Below, piece after piece: positions 13,201 through 25,634 of a DNA stretch of 64,000 nt. Below the pieces are notes generated by a model. It had not been told where the DNA came from. It was given only the letters and a program-made list of their open reading frames with translations, and did not search any database. The stretch comes from Chimonanthus salicifolius (lineage: Eukaryota; Streptophyta; Magnoliopsida; Laurales; Calycanthaceae): assembly GCA_013350335.1 (NCBI GenBank), contig CM023540.1:60965195-61029194 (forward strand), in the 5' to 3' direction. The position numbers were made by a program, and so were the translations under genes. The stretch's first letter is position 1. Each line of letters begins with the position of its first letter.

Positions 13201-13952
13201 GAGGCAAAACAATGAATACTTTGATGTGGCTTTGTTCATCAAGAGGAGTACGAATGTGTTTTGTGATATGTTTGGATACAGAAGTTGGGTGTGAGATCAT
13301 TGGCTTATGACACCAATGACATGGCATTAAGTTAGCATGATTTTGTCATGAGCATTATGCGTCAATTTTAGTACTACAAGTTTGTTTACAATTTTGATAT
13401 GATGTATTTATCATGATTTTATACTAATCCTATGTGTATAACCCTAGTTGGAATTCCTACTAGGCGCGTTGACTAACGCCCTACTTCTACCTTTAGATGA
13501 TGGTACAGGGAATGGAAAGGACGATGGACGTGAAGGAGGCCAAGCTTAGGAGCTTGGACAATTTATGATTATTAAACATTTATGATAATTTTGGACAATG
13601 TATTTTGAGATAATTGCATTTTGGGATTGTAATAATTTAGATTTATCTTGCTATGGTTTGATGTTACATTTGGATATTAAGTTCAGTTAATCTAATGGTG
13701 TTTAACTTCCTTGATAATTAATGTTATGGATGGTATTTTTAATCATATAATAATTATGCAAACATTAGTAATGCGTGTGAAATGTTTTAGTGGACTTGTC
13801 CACGTCCACGTATTGGTGGCCAGTTAAGGTTCGGGCTTTGGAAGCTCGAACTTAGCTCGCGTCGTGGCGACCCGCTCTCTGTCACTTTTTATTTATAAAA
13901 AAAAAAAAATAGACTCTGATTTTCTTAAAGTGAAAAAGGGTGGGCCGTTATA

Positions 13953-14689
13953 TGCATCCTCCTTCTTACACTGTCATGACCAGTGACAAGTGCTAAACAA
14001 CACATATTTTGTGCTCTCCCTTTCTCCAAGGATGTGTGCCACCTTAGCTCGACCCCTGTCCTCCTAAAAACCTGCATGTTAGTCTATTAAACACAATCCA
14101 GTTAACAATAGACATAAGATAGAAGGCATTTCACAAATTGGCATACACACTAAGACAAATCATATCATTTCATTGAAAAACAAAATGTGCATTCAGCACG
14201 TATGGTTCATGTGGAGACATCATGAATGCTTAGTCAAAATATTAAAAGTAAAGTTTTTCAAAAACAGAGGATATGAAAAACTACCCTAAGCAGAGCCATC
14301 TTGAGGAGGTGCTGGAGGAGGAGGAGACGGGGAATCCAGAACTCTGTTAGAGAGGGAGACAAGAGACTAGATCCTGGACAGTCAACACAAGACTATCTAG
14401 ACTTCTTTCAAGGTAAATTTATTGTCCTTTCAAGTCTGAAGAATCTCCTTCCCAAATTGACGTCCTTTTGAGGAGGATATTGATATTCTTCTTCTTCCTC
14501 AGAACTATGACTTTCTTCCTCACTGATGTCATCAGGGATATCGACATGGTCTTCATTACCAGTTCGAAGACCATTCCCTTCTTCTAAATCAACTCTCCTT
14601 TCTTCGTGTCGCTTTTCAACAAAGATGACACCTTTGTTAATGATGGGGTCTTCTTCTTCCTCTGGTTGGGTTTTTTGTTGACCTTGAAC
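13953..14689 (-). other. Old substrate sequence, left part (unrecognised; open frame on minus strand)
   Basis: This stretch lies between the end of E1 and S3. It continues at 28695 once S3 and its inner insertions are removed. On the minus strand an open frame crosses the S3 insertion point. It starts downstream of a stop near 28765, runs through 28700 and 14684 and stays open to about 14430. It encodes a strongly acidic, Ser/Glu-rich segment (for example SEEESHSSEEEEEYQYPPQK). I do not recognise the protein. It could be the linker of an old retroelement polyprotein, since a gag-like zinc-knuckle relic lies further upstream on the same strand (29602-30150), or an exon of a dead gene. No promoter or complete gene is visible. 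Confidence 0.4.
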
Positions 14690-16079
14690 TATAACACCCA
14701 GGATTTTTCAATGCATTAATATATTGGATTTTGTCTATTTAAATTATTAAATTGGATGAATTTAAGAATTATGGATGTAATGGACTTTAGGCGGGTAAGC
14801 ATTGGGTCAATAGCCCAATTATGATCCAATGAGTCAAGGATGGAATTCGATTTGGAAATAATTGGGTATGTGTGATTAAATGGGTCAACTACCAATTGGA
14901 ATCCAATGGGTCAAGGTGAATGGATTTTGAAAGTAAATGGGTAAAAAATTAATTTAATTGGGTCAAATACCCAATTAAGATATAAGGCACGCGATCCACC
15001 TCATCAAGTGAGGTGGCATGTGAGTGACATGGCCAAGTGGGACCCAAATCCACCTCATCAAGTGAGGTGGTAAGTGGTTAATGTAACGTGCATGGTCAGC
15101 TAACCATGGTTGACTTGGTCAGCCATGGGTGAGCTCAAAGGTTGAGTTGAATTATGTTGAGTTGGAAATTAAAATCACTTGAGTTAAGTGGCAAATGAGT
15201 TCAAGTAAATTAAGTGAGTTAAAGTGAGTTTGAGTTGAGTTGAATGGGAAGTTGATGAGACTTTCATATGAGCTAAGGAGGGGAGATGGAGGGATTCCAT
15301 CTCATAGGATGGAAACCCATGCACACGTTGGAACCAAGGGGTTTCATGGTTTGTGCCAAAGGTCACCTGGGTTATGCCAAGGGAATCCTTGGTTAGACAA
15401 AACATTTATGAGGGAAATGAGAAGGTTGGGGGCTTGATTTACAAAAGGGGCACACTACACTCTTTGGTCGATTTTCCATGATAAGAAAACAAAGAGATTT
15501 TTCATCTCTCTCCCTCTCTCAACTACCCTTGGCCGATTGGATCTCATTGGAACAAAGAGATTGTCTTCCCTTCTCATCTCTCTCTCTCTCTTTCTCCCAT
15601 TTTCGGCTCTATACTTGTGGCCGAAACCTTCCCCAATCTCTCTCTCCATCTCTACACAGTTACACTTGGAGAAATCAACAAGAAACAAGAAAAGAAGGAG
15701 AAGGACTGAGGAGCAAGTTCAGATTAAAAAGAAACGAAGGAGATGGGAAAAATGTAAGGTTCCATGTTCATAGTGTTAGATTAAGATTAAGGGAAACTGT
15801 GGTTTTGGTCTCGGTATGGCCAAACTCATGAGTTCCAGATTTGATTGAAAGGATTGGCTAAACCATTGCAAGCCATGAAGGTGGATATCCATTTGAAGAA
15901 TGAATATGTATTGTAAACCAACAATTAAGAGATTTAATTGATGATTATGTTTAATGGCTTAAGATAGGAATGGATTATGAAAAGGACTCTAACTTTGGTT
16001 AGTGGGTAAAGTATGTCCACTAATTTTATGTATAAATGACTTAATACATGTTTAAAATGGATAAGGGTGATATCAAACA

Positions 16080-16820
16080 ACCAAGGGTTACACTATCTGC
16101 TGGATGGGTACTATTGTCCGTGGCCGGGTTTCTACTGTCCGCGGGACGAGTTTCAACTATCCACGGACGGATAACAGACAGGGATTGTATGTTGTCTGCG
16201 GACGGGTATCATCTTCCGCGGATGGGTTTCTATCGTCCGAGGGACGGGTTTCGACCGTCCGTGGATGAGTAACAGACATGAAGATGATGTTGTATGCGGA
16301 GGGGTTGCATGCCTGTAGGACGGGTTTCTGCTGTCTGCGGGACGGGTTTCTACCGTCCGGGGATGGGTGTGGACTGTCCGCAGGACGGGTAATAGGCTGG
16401 ACATGGTGTTGTCTGCGAACAGGTTGCATTGTCTGTGGGACGAGTTTTTTATCCTCCACGGACGGGTGTGGACTGTCCGCAGGACAGGTAGTGGGTCATG
16501 GGTCACGAGTATCAGGTACTAGGTACTGGGTACTGGGTACTGGGTCACGGGTATCGGGTCACAGGTGGGTAGCGGGTACCGAGTAGCGGGTCACGGGTAC
16601 CAGGTCAAGGGTAGCGGGTACCGGGTAGCTGGTCACGGGTAACAGAGGAGGACCAGGTGTTGTGGGCGAGGACGGACTGTGCTGTTTGTGTACGGGTTTC
16701 TATCGTCTGAGGGACGGTAATAGACTGAACAGAGTGTTGTTTGTGGATGGGTGTGGACTGTCCGCGGGACGAGTTTCTACCATCCGGGGATGGGTTTCTA
16801 TAGTCCACAGTACGGGTTGC
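16080..16820 (+). repeat. Long GC-rich palindromic minisatellite in S3
   Basis: About 740 bp of degenerate repeats made of ACGGGTTTCTACCGTCCG, GTGTGGACTGTCCGC and, in the middle (about 16500-16640), a short GGGTACC/GGGTCAC minisatellite. It is the most GC- and CpG-rich stretch of the window. It is an expanded version of the array at 8518-8775 and is followed by the same TTCAGTCGACTGAA palindromes (16838-16875). Confidence 0.88.
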
Positions 16821-19145
16821 GGACAATGATCTGCCGAGTTCAGTCGACTGAATTCTTGATTCAGTCGATTGAATTTTAAAGTGAAATGTTTAATATAATT
16901 TTTCCAGATTGTTTAAGTAAAAGATGATGGGAATTGAATGGGTAATTAAATTAACATATGTGTGTGATGAATTCGTTAAGGTAATGGGATTTCACAAACT
17001 AGTGTACGATCGGCTTTGACGTGATCGGTGATAAATATCTTCACGAAAACAGCAAGCATATCATCTTGGACGTTGGTAGGATTCCTACCTTGTTGACACA
17101 CTGTGGATTATATACAGGTACTGTTTTATTTCCATATATGATGATTTACTTTAGGTATCAAATGATTATGTTTTAAGACTTGAATTTCAATGTTATTATG
17201 TACTTTGATATGAAATGGCATCATTGCACTCATTTCCTCATGCATGGCATGGGAGGGAACATAAGGGAGGAGTCCATGCTCCATTCGGGGTTTTCCGATA
17301 AACAAAGGTGGGGAGGAATCCACACTCCATTCGGTGGGACCGATATGGCATACGTGGGGAGGCATAACAGTGAATACTTTGATGTAGCTTGTTCATCAAG
17401 AAGATTAATAATGTGATTTGTGATATGGTTGTTGGGTGGGAATTCATTAGCATTTGACACCCATGGAATGGCATTAAATTAGCATGATTTTTTGTTATGA
17501 GTATCATGCACTGATTTTAGAATTACAAGTTGTTTACAGTTTCGATATTATGTATCTATCGTGATTTTATACTAATCCCATGTGTATAACCCTACTTGGA
17601 ATTTCTACTGGGTGCATTGACTAACGCCCTACTTCTACCTTTAGATGATGGTACAAAGAATGGAACGGGCGATGGACGTGAAAGAAGCCAAGCTTAGGAG
17701 CTTGGATAGTTTATGCTTACTTTATTTAAGTTTTATTTTGGACAATGTATTTTGAGATAATTGCATTTTGGGACTGTAATACCTTAATTCTATCTTGCTA
17801 TGGTTTGATGTTACTTTTGGATTTTTAAGTTCAGTTAATTTAATGGTGATTGACTTCTTTTCTAATTAATGTTATGGATGGTATTTGTAATCATATAATA
17901 TTTCCGTAAACATTAGTAATGTGTGTGAAATGCCTTAGTGGGCTTGTCCACGCACACGTATTGGTGGCCAGTTAAGGGTCGAGCTTTGGAAGCTCGGACT
18001 TAGCTCGCATCGTGGAGTCTTGTAACGCCCCACCCTTTTCCACTTGCCGAAAATCAGAGTCTATTTTTTTTTTATAAAGAGTGAGAGAGAGCGGGAACAT
18101 CATGACGCGAGCTAAGTCCAAGCTTCCAAAGCCCGACCCTTAACTGGCCAACCATACGTGTACATGGACAATGTCCACTAAAACAGTTCACACATACTAC
18201 GACTTGTGGAATACTCATTGCGGAAATAACATCAGATTACAACATTTACTTAGCAAGGAAGGCAATCAGTATAAATTAACTTAATCTAGATTTATCATCA
18301 ATCGATCCATAGCAAATAGTCTAAGCTATTACATTCTCAAATATTAGCTACTCAAATTACATTTCCATAAATAAAACCTACATAATCAATCTAGCGCTTC
18401 CAAGCTCCTAAGCTTGGCTACGATCAAGTCCTTCGTTTTTTCCATTTCCTGTGTCACCATCTTAGGTAGAAGTAGGGCGTTAGACAACGCACCCAATAGG
18501 TACTCCAAGTAGGGCCAAACACATGGGTTAGTATAAAAATCCAAATATAATACATCATACCATATTTGTAAAGCATCGTATCCAAAACAATATATGATAA
18601 TAGAGATCCAATCATACAGATAAAAATCAGAAACATTGCATGATAATAGAGATCATAATCATGCTGATTCAATGCCATGCCATGGGTGTCATATGACATG
18701 AGTCCCACCCATCACCCATGTCACAAACACATAGTATCCTTTTGATGGAAATTCCTCAAAGTATCCCCCACGAATGCCTTACGGACGCCCCGACGGAGCG
18801 TTGTAACACTTCAGAATTCCATGTTATCAATATTTACGGAATTTACCATTTTAATTGTGAATTAACGGATATGAACCTTAGATGGGTAAGGTGTTATGTC
18901 CATGGCCCAATTAGGACCCAACGGTTATGGTATAAGGTTCAATTTAAAATAATGGGTAAGGCGTATTTAATTGGGTCAATGTTACTATTTGGGTCAAAAT
19001 GCCCAATTGGGACTCAATGGGTCGTGGTTGACTTGGTTGACCACCAAGTGAGTTCAAGCCTAATTAAATGGGGCTGAATTAAAATGGGAATGCAATCAAG
19101 TGAGTGAGTTGATATTAAAGTGATGAGTTAGGTGAATTGGAATGA

Positions 19146-19335
19146 GAGTTTCATCTCATGGATGAAACTCCCACATGGAGAGTTAATGGAGGTGGACGGT
19201 TACACATTTCAAATTCAAACAAAGGCACACGTTGGAGCCTTGGAGTTTCATCTCATGGATGAAACTCCCACATGGAGAGTTAATGGAGGTGGACGGTTAC
19301 ACATTTCAAACAAAGGCACACATTGGAGCATTAAG
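19146..19335 (+). repeat. 97-bp tandem duplication in S5
   Basis: Two nearly identical copies starting at 19146 and 19243. Each begins with a stem GAGTTTCATC..GATGAAACTC and continues through AGTTAATGGAGGTGGACGG. Copy 2 lacks one short ATTCAAA repeat present in copy 1. The near-identity suggests a recent slip or unequal exchange. Confidence 0.93.
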
Positions 19336-19724
19336 GAGAGAGGTTAAGGAAAATGGGAGTTACACCAAGGGCTTTACCAAAGCCATCATCCTTGGCCAAC
19401 CACATCATTGGAACAAAGCAATTTTGATATTCATCTCACTCTCTCCCTCTCCCTCTTGGCTGTTTCTCTCCCTCAAACCCTCTCTTGGCCGATCACTCCT
19501 CAAGACCAAGGACATAGAGCTTCATCTCAAAGTTCTATCATTCTCACACAAGGCTGAACTCTCCATCTCTCTCAAGTTTCACTCTCCGCCAAAGAAGTAA
19601 GAAGGAAGGAGGAAGAGGCTAAGGAACGAAAGGATCGGACGAACAAGTTGGAGTGAAGGAAAACCGGAGGAGTCGCAGAACCGGTAGGTATTTTGATATA
19701 TTTGGTTTAAAGTAAGGAACCATA

Positions 19725-20980
19725 GGGTACGGCCATGGTGTATGGCCGAACCCCATGGAAGAAAATTGGGGGATGATTATGGTATTTTAATGGAAAGGAG
19801 GAACCATAGGGTTCGGCCATAGTGCATGGCCGAACCCCATGAAAGAACATTGGTTATTTTTAAATGGAGTTTGAAGGGTAAAAATCATAAGTTTATGTGT
19901 ATGATGTTAAAAGGTTATCAAAGGATTATAAGCTCGGATAAATGCTTGTTAAGAGAAGATTATGAACCATAGGGTTCGGCCATGGTGTATGGCCGAACCC
20001 CATGGAAGGTTATTAAGAATTTTGAAAATGATGAAAACCATGGAGGGTTATGATGTTTTAAAAGGATTTAAAAGGGCAGTATTGTTAAAGACATTAGCTA
20101 TGTATAAAGAATGGAAAAGAAGGGCACAAAGCCAAAGGGTGAGGTTCGGCCATGTTGTATGGCCGAACCCCACCAAGTAATATTTATGGATTTAGGGTTT
20201 TCTTAGATATTGAATTATGTGGATGTATGAATGGGAACCACTAAAAGATCAAACCATATGGGTATGATACAATTTAAAGGAAAATAAGGAACCATAGGGT
20301 TCGGCCACGTTGTATGGCCAAACCCCATGGAAGAGTATTTGATGATCATGGAAGATTTAAATGAAGTCATGTGGATGGACTTGGAGTTGTAAATAAAGAC
20401 CCAAGGATATAATATAAACTTTCCATGGAGGGACTTGTGTATGAACTTAAGATGATGAAATATGGAGATAAGATATCATGGGTTCGGCCATACATGAACC
20501 ATTTAATGAACCATTTGATGGAACATGTTAAAGGAACATTTAGAGTTGTTATGCATGTTTAAATGAATGGAGGATTGATCAAGGAAATAAGGGATTTAAT
20601 TGTATATATCTATGTTCATGGATTATGGATTTGTATAAATGGCAAAGTTGTAAATATAGGCAAGAAAATGAAAGATCATGGGTTCGGCCATGGTGTATGG
20701 CCAAACCCCATGAGGAATGTTTTATGGACTTAGGTGGTTACCAATGGTGGATGATTAATTGTTAAGTGATTCACTAAGTGGTGATGGGGAAAGAGATCAA
20801 AGAAGGACCAAATCAAGTGAGTGAGGTTCGGCCATGTTGTATGGCCGAACCCCACTAAGGTTGGTTTATGGATTTATGTTAAGGGCTTAAATGATTAACT
20901 TAGTGATGGATGATTAATAAATCAAGAGAGGCACTAAAACCAAGTGAGTGAGGTTCAGCCATGGTGTATGGCCGAACCCC
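19725..20980 (+). repeat. Dispersed array of TTCGGCCAT hairpins in S5
   Basis: Nine occurrences (one partial, about 20480) of an interrupted palindrome GGGTTCGGCCAT-N5-ATGGCCGAACCC, spaced about 80-200 bp apart in otherwise AT-rich sequence. The 5-base loop is mostly GGTGT or GTTGT, so the element has an orientation. In minus-strand LTRs it appears as the complement (ACACC). Comparable sets lie in S4, E3, S8 and S10. Confidence 0.93.
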
Positions 20981-21459
20981 ACAAGGTTGTGTTTTATGGA
21001 CTTAGACACAATGTTAAATCAAATGGAATATGGGATTGACTTATTGATATGTAACAAGGTGACGGGACTTCATAAACGGTGCGCGATCGTGATCGGTTTC
21101 CGGTTTAAGAAGCAAGGACACTTTAGTGGTCTTTGGTAGGATTCTACGTCTTTGAAGCCATGGGTTTATGTATGATGGTTTTTATCTTATTTTGATGAAT
21201 TTATGTTGTAAAAGATATGTTCGAAATGTGAGTTTTAATCCTATGTTTATAATATAAAAAGCATGTGTTTCATTAGCATCTTATTCATGGCATGGGGTGA
21301 AGGATATGTAACCGGAGGGGCCACACTCCGTCAGGGCGTCTGAAAGACCACTGTGGGGATACCTTGATGTGCATTTTCCATCAAGAGGTAACTAGAGGGG
21401 CCACACTCCGTCGGGGCATCCGAAAGACCTATGTGGGGGTACCTTGATGATGAGAATCC

Positions 21460-24400
21460 TGTAACGCCCGCCCCTTTTCACCGAAATATCAGTCTTTTTT
21501 TTTTTTTAATAAAAGTGACAAAGGGCGCGGACATCACGACGCAAGTTAAGTCCGAGCTTCTAAAGCCCGGCCCTTAACTGGCCAACCCTACGGGTGCGTG
21601 GAACGGAGTCCACAGAGAATAGTTCACCCGTAGAAGAAAACTCATGGAAAGTTACATTAATTGCGGAAAGACATTACAGACTATCCTACCAATTCTTCTT
21701 TCTAGATAGCAAGGAAGATTTCATCATTTAATTACCAAAATGCCATAACATTACACGTCTACCACAAAATCCAAAATATAGCAATAAGTCTAAAATATTA
21801 CATTTCCGACAAGCTAAACTATTTCAAATTACATTATCCAACATAAACATTAGTAAACTATCTAGCACGCCTTTCCAAGCTCCTCAGCTTGGCTTCCGTC
21901 CTGTCCTTCTGCTCCGGCATTTCCTGCGTCATCAGTTTGGGTAGAAGTAGGGCGTTAGACAACGCGCCCGGCTAACACATGGATTAGTGATAACAAAGCA
22001 TATAGATAATACATAACGAAAAGCCATAGAATGAATGCCATGCCATGGGTGTCTGTGTTATGAATCTCACCCATCATCCTTACTATCCCGATGCAATATC
22101 CCCCTTGATGGAAGAACCATCATCAAGGTATAACAATAAATACAACATTCCCCTTGATGGAAAAACCATCATCAAGGTATAATAATCCATACATCATCCC
22201 TGATGAGTCAAACACATCATAATGTCCCCATGCCTGTTCATCGGTCACCCCGACGGAGCATGGACTCAGGTTTCATTTCATCATTCTCATGCCATATCCC
22301 TCCCAGGTCATGCATGAGATGTAGATGCCATATGCCATGTAATGAATATAATAACCAACCATGGCATTTAAAAAATCCATCAATAAAACATATGACTTGA
22401 TTATCAAAAGTAGATCAAGCAAAGCCTCAATACACACATCATAGACTTAAAACCCATTTTAAACCAATCATATGCTTACCAGAGTAAATCAAGTAAAAAC
22501 CCCTACATAATACATAATTCAAAACCAATCTTAAAACAAACCATATAATTTCCAAAATAATTTAAAGAAACCATCACTTAATCCATGGCTTACAAAAAGG
22601 TTATAATCCTACCGAATACCGACTAGCGTTCTTTCTTCCGTTTCTGTCCGACAGACCCGGTCGCCGATCACGCACCGCTTGCGATGTCCGGTACCTTATT
22701 ATACATATCAATTAGTCCATGTATTAACCATTTAAGTCCATAAATCACATCTTAGTGGGGTTCGGCCATACACCATGGCCGAACCTCACTAACTAAGTTT
22801 TGCGGGTCCCATTTAGTCCATTAAATATTTTAATCATATGGGTCTAAAAGCCAGCCACCCTAGGCTTTATTAATCACTCATAAGTTTGTTACTTAGAGTC
22901 CCTAAGTCCATGACCACCTCCCATGGGTTTCTTCATTTTGGCCAATATTTACGGTTTTGCCACTACCCTTCCATGGTTACTCATTTACTTAATCCATGTA
23001 CATTATGGTCCATAATTGATCCATAACTTAGACCCATTAATTGATTCACAAAATGGTTCCATTGATGTCTCATTAACCATGATATGCACATTAATAATTT
23101 AGTCATTAACTTAGCCTAATTTTTCCATTCATTCCAACCACATACACACACCTTTCCTTAGCCCATAAAATAACTTACAATTGAATCATCATTCTTAACC
23201 ACATCTTGGGTCCCTAATTGATCCATCAACCATACAACAAGACCACTTACCTCAACCATCTAATTAACTTAATTCCGTTAATTTTTAAACACATGCACAC
23301 ACCTTAAACCTTAGCCCCAAAGAGGACTCTCAATGAGTCATGGGTTTTTATTAAAACTAGCCCCTTTAATTCAACCTAATCCCCATTTTTTTCTTGGGCC
23401 TTTTTCACCACATTTAGATCCATAATAAGCCCTCCCATGAGGAGGTTTACATCATGCATTTAAATCATCAACTTTGATCATCACTTGATACATTCTTGAG
23501 TCCATTAATGACCCCTTTAATCATGACCTATTCCCCATTAATTTAAACACACACATAAGTCCAACTATGAGGGATTTTAACTCATACATTTAAATCATCC
23601 TTCCTTAATCATCATGAAATACATTTTGGTCCATTAGTTTAACCATAACTCCCATTTATTTTTTCATGGTTCCAAAACACCAAATTCATCCAAATCTCCC
23701 CCATGGGGTTCGGCCATACACCATGGCCGAACCCATGGTCCATGGTTTTACTTTTAAAAAAACCTCATTTCCACCCATTTAAAACTTCAAAATCATTAAC
23801 CCCTTCCATGGTTTTAAACTTTAAAACTCCATTAAAATTCCCAAATTTCTTTCTATGTCTTCCATTCTTCACAACCTTACTAAAATCATTCAATCAACCA
23901 CCATGGTTTTTCTCATAAAAACCCCTTTTTTTAATCTTCCAACATTTAATCATTAAAAACCTCAAAATCATAAACCATTCTCCATGCTTAATTAATTTAA
24001 TTTCATAATATCCTTAATCCATTTAATTTGTTCTTAATCTTAATTTATCCATTTTTCCAACCTTCCATTTGATGGATTTGAGATCTAAGGCCTATGATTA
24101 TTTGGCCACCATCAAATTTAACAAGAATGGATCCCAAAACTTAAACCCTAAAAATCCAAATCTCTTGTTTAGGAATTACTTACAATCCGTCGCCTCCTCT
24201 GACTTTCGTCACTCCCGTCGGCTTCCTTGGCCTCCTTTCTTCTTCCTGTCCTTGTTTAATCGGCTAAGATGCTTGATCAATGGTGAAAACCTCCAAACTT
24301 GGGTTTGGCCATAGTAGGGTTTGATTTGAGAGAGAGATGGGAGAGGATGGAGATGAGAAAAGAAGATAGTAGACCTTGATGTGGTGGCTTATCCTTGCAC

Positions 24401-25634
24401 TTCCTTCTCTTTTCTTCTCTTCTTCTTCCTTCTTCTCTTCTCCTCTTCCTTTCTTAATTTTCTTCTTCTCTTCTTGGAGTGTGGGACGGTGGTGGAGAGC
24501 AAGATGGGAAAAATGAAATGAGAGTGAAAGAGCATCGATGGACAAAATGGGTAAAAGAGATAAGGTTTATCTCAATTGGGTGGAGTAACTAATTCCTCCC
24601 ACCAACCCAAGAGATCTTTATCTTTCCTTTTGACCCCAACACCTTAGCCAACGTTTTTTTTTTCTTTTTGCAATGGGTGGTTTTGGTCTTCCATTGACCA
24701 TTTGACCACCACTTGGATAACTTAACCATTTAATTAATTAGATAACTTAACCATTTATTTCCCACCAACCACACAAGATCTTTATCATGCTTCATGCTTT
24801 ATGACTCAACCACCATCAAGTCCCAACGTTTTTGGTGTTTGAAGGTAGGATTGTTTTGGTCTCCCCTCTTTTGACCCCTTTGACCATGATTAGATTAGTT
24901 TAGTCAATTTAATGAATTTGATTATTAGGCTAAGTTAATTAATTCCCACCTAATTTAATTCCATTAAATTCCCTCTATGAAATCCACCCATGGTTGACCA
25001 AGTCAACCATGGTGGCCAGCCCCACCACCTCTTGGTCCACACGCCACCTCACTTGGTGAGGTGGAGGCAGGTCCCAATTGGCCACATCACCTTGGTCTAA
25101 TTCCATCACCAACTTAGGTGATTTAGCTTTAACTAAGTCCATTCCAACCAATTGGATCCTCATTGGGCCCATGGCCCAATTACATTTATCCATACCCATT
25201 TATCTTAGGGTTTACATTATCTTAATCCATTGGGTCTCAAGTGGGTATTGGGCCCCATTTGACCATCCTTGGCCCAATTGGCCATCATCGACCACTTAAA
25301 TGATTTTAAAATCCAATCCATGGTTTATTGGGCCATACTTGGGCCTTTGTCCAAATTTTGGCCCATTTACCATTTATTCCATTAGATTTCCAATTTCCAC
25401 CATTAAAACAAACAATAACCACACATATTTTAGTTTACAAATTCTGGGCCATTACATTAATCATTATTGACCAATTAAATGAATTTCATCCAACCCATGG
25501 TCCATTGGATCATACTTGGGCCTTTGCACAAATTTTGATTCACTTAACATTTATTCCATTAAAATTCTCAATTTCCATCATTAAAATAAATAATAACCAC
25601 AGACATATTGATTCACAAATTCCGGGTCATTACA
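21460..25634 (-). mobile_element. S6: solo LTR (minus strand) inside S5, with a duplicated U3 terminus
   Basis: A 4175-bp block from TGTAACGCCCG to GGGTCATTACA, flanked by the perfect duplication AATCC (21455-21459 and 25635-25639). It belongs to the subfamily of S1, S2 and S7 and is a solo LTR. It carries ~43-bp repeats with CCCTTGATGG..CATCAAGG (22090-22215), the TTCGGCCATACACC hairpins (22760, 23707) and a donor-like site (complement of 24175-24183). An LTR-type end GGGCCATTACA occurs internally at 25456, followed by a second, diverged copy of the terminal ~178 bp up to 25634. Confidence 0.95.
25278..25634 (-). repeat. Tandemly duplicated, diverged LTR terminus in S6
   Basis: The terminal ~178 bp of the LTR (U3 start on the minus strand) is present twice, at about 25278-25456 and 25457-25634. 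Each copy ends CATTACA. The copies differ clearly (for example CCATGGTTTATTGGG versus CCATGGTCCATTGGA), so this is a chimera between related LTRs rather than a fresh duplication. Only the outer end abuts the AATCC target duplication. Confidence 0.85.

Larger units (their letters stand above)
1..13952 (+). mobile_element. E1: truncated Ty3/gypsy element (pol relic plus 3' LTR), interrupted by S1 and S2
   Basis: The left part of this plus-strand chromovirus-type element lies outside the window. What remains is the end of the protease, RT, RNase H, integrase and chromodomain-like tail (2-2197 and 6127-6968), a purine-rich tract at 7013-7021 and a 3' LTR starting at 7029. The LTR ends at 13952 with a decayed terminus (TTATA for TTACA). 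Two solo LTRs split it: S1 in integrase and S2 in the LTR. With S1 removed, pol lines up collinearly with the intact copy at 36573-41303. Many stops and frameshifts show that it is an old, dead copy. The possible TSD to the right (TGCAT, 13953-13957) cannot be checked because the left end is missing. Confidence 0.93.
7029..13952 (+). mobile_element. E1 3' LTR (subfamily 1), split by S2
   Basis: The LTR is 7029-9112 plus 12964-13952, about 3.07 kb once S2 is removed. Its first bases (decayed TATAAC) and the following ~60 bp match the starts of S3 (14690) and of the E2 LTR (30156), which define subfamily 1. In order it holds a CT-rich block near 7800-7900, a TTCGGCTAT..ATGGCCGAA hairpin at about 8217-8240, a GC-rich CCGTCCGCGG array at 8518-8775, a TTCAGTCGACTGAA palindrome at 8783, GGTAGGATTCCTACC at about 9020, three ~60-bp repeats at 13035-13200 and the conserved end module from about 13440. 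Confidence 0.93.

Noticed and set aside
18021..18801. Treating 18021-18801 as the end of a complete element pairing with S5
   Set aside because: S4 (minus) and S5 (plus) are in opposite orientation and have different ends; the AGCGT/AGCAT pair shows that S5 lies within S4.
25457..25634. A separate LTR insertion beginning at the internal CATTACA of S6
   Set aside because: There is no target duplication around 25456 and only ~178 bp follow. The outer end pairs with the AATCC duplication at 21455, so both copies belong to one inserted unit.
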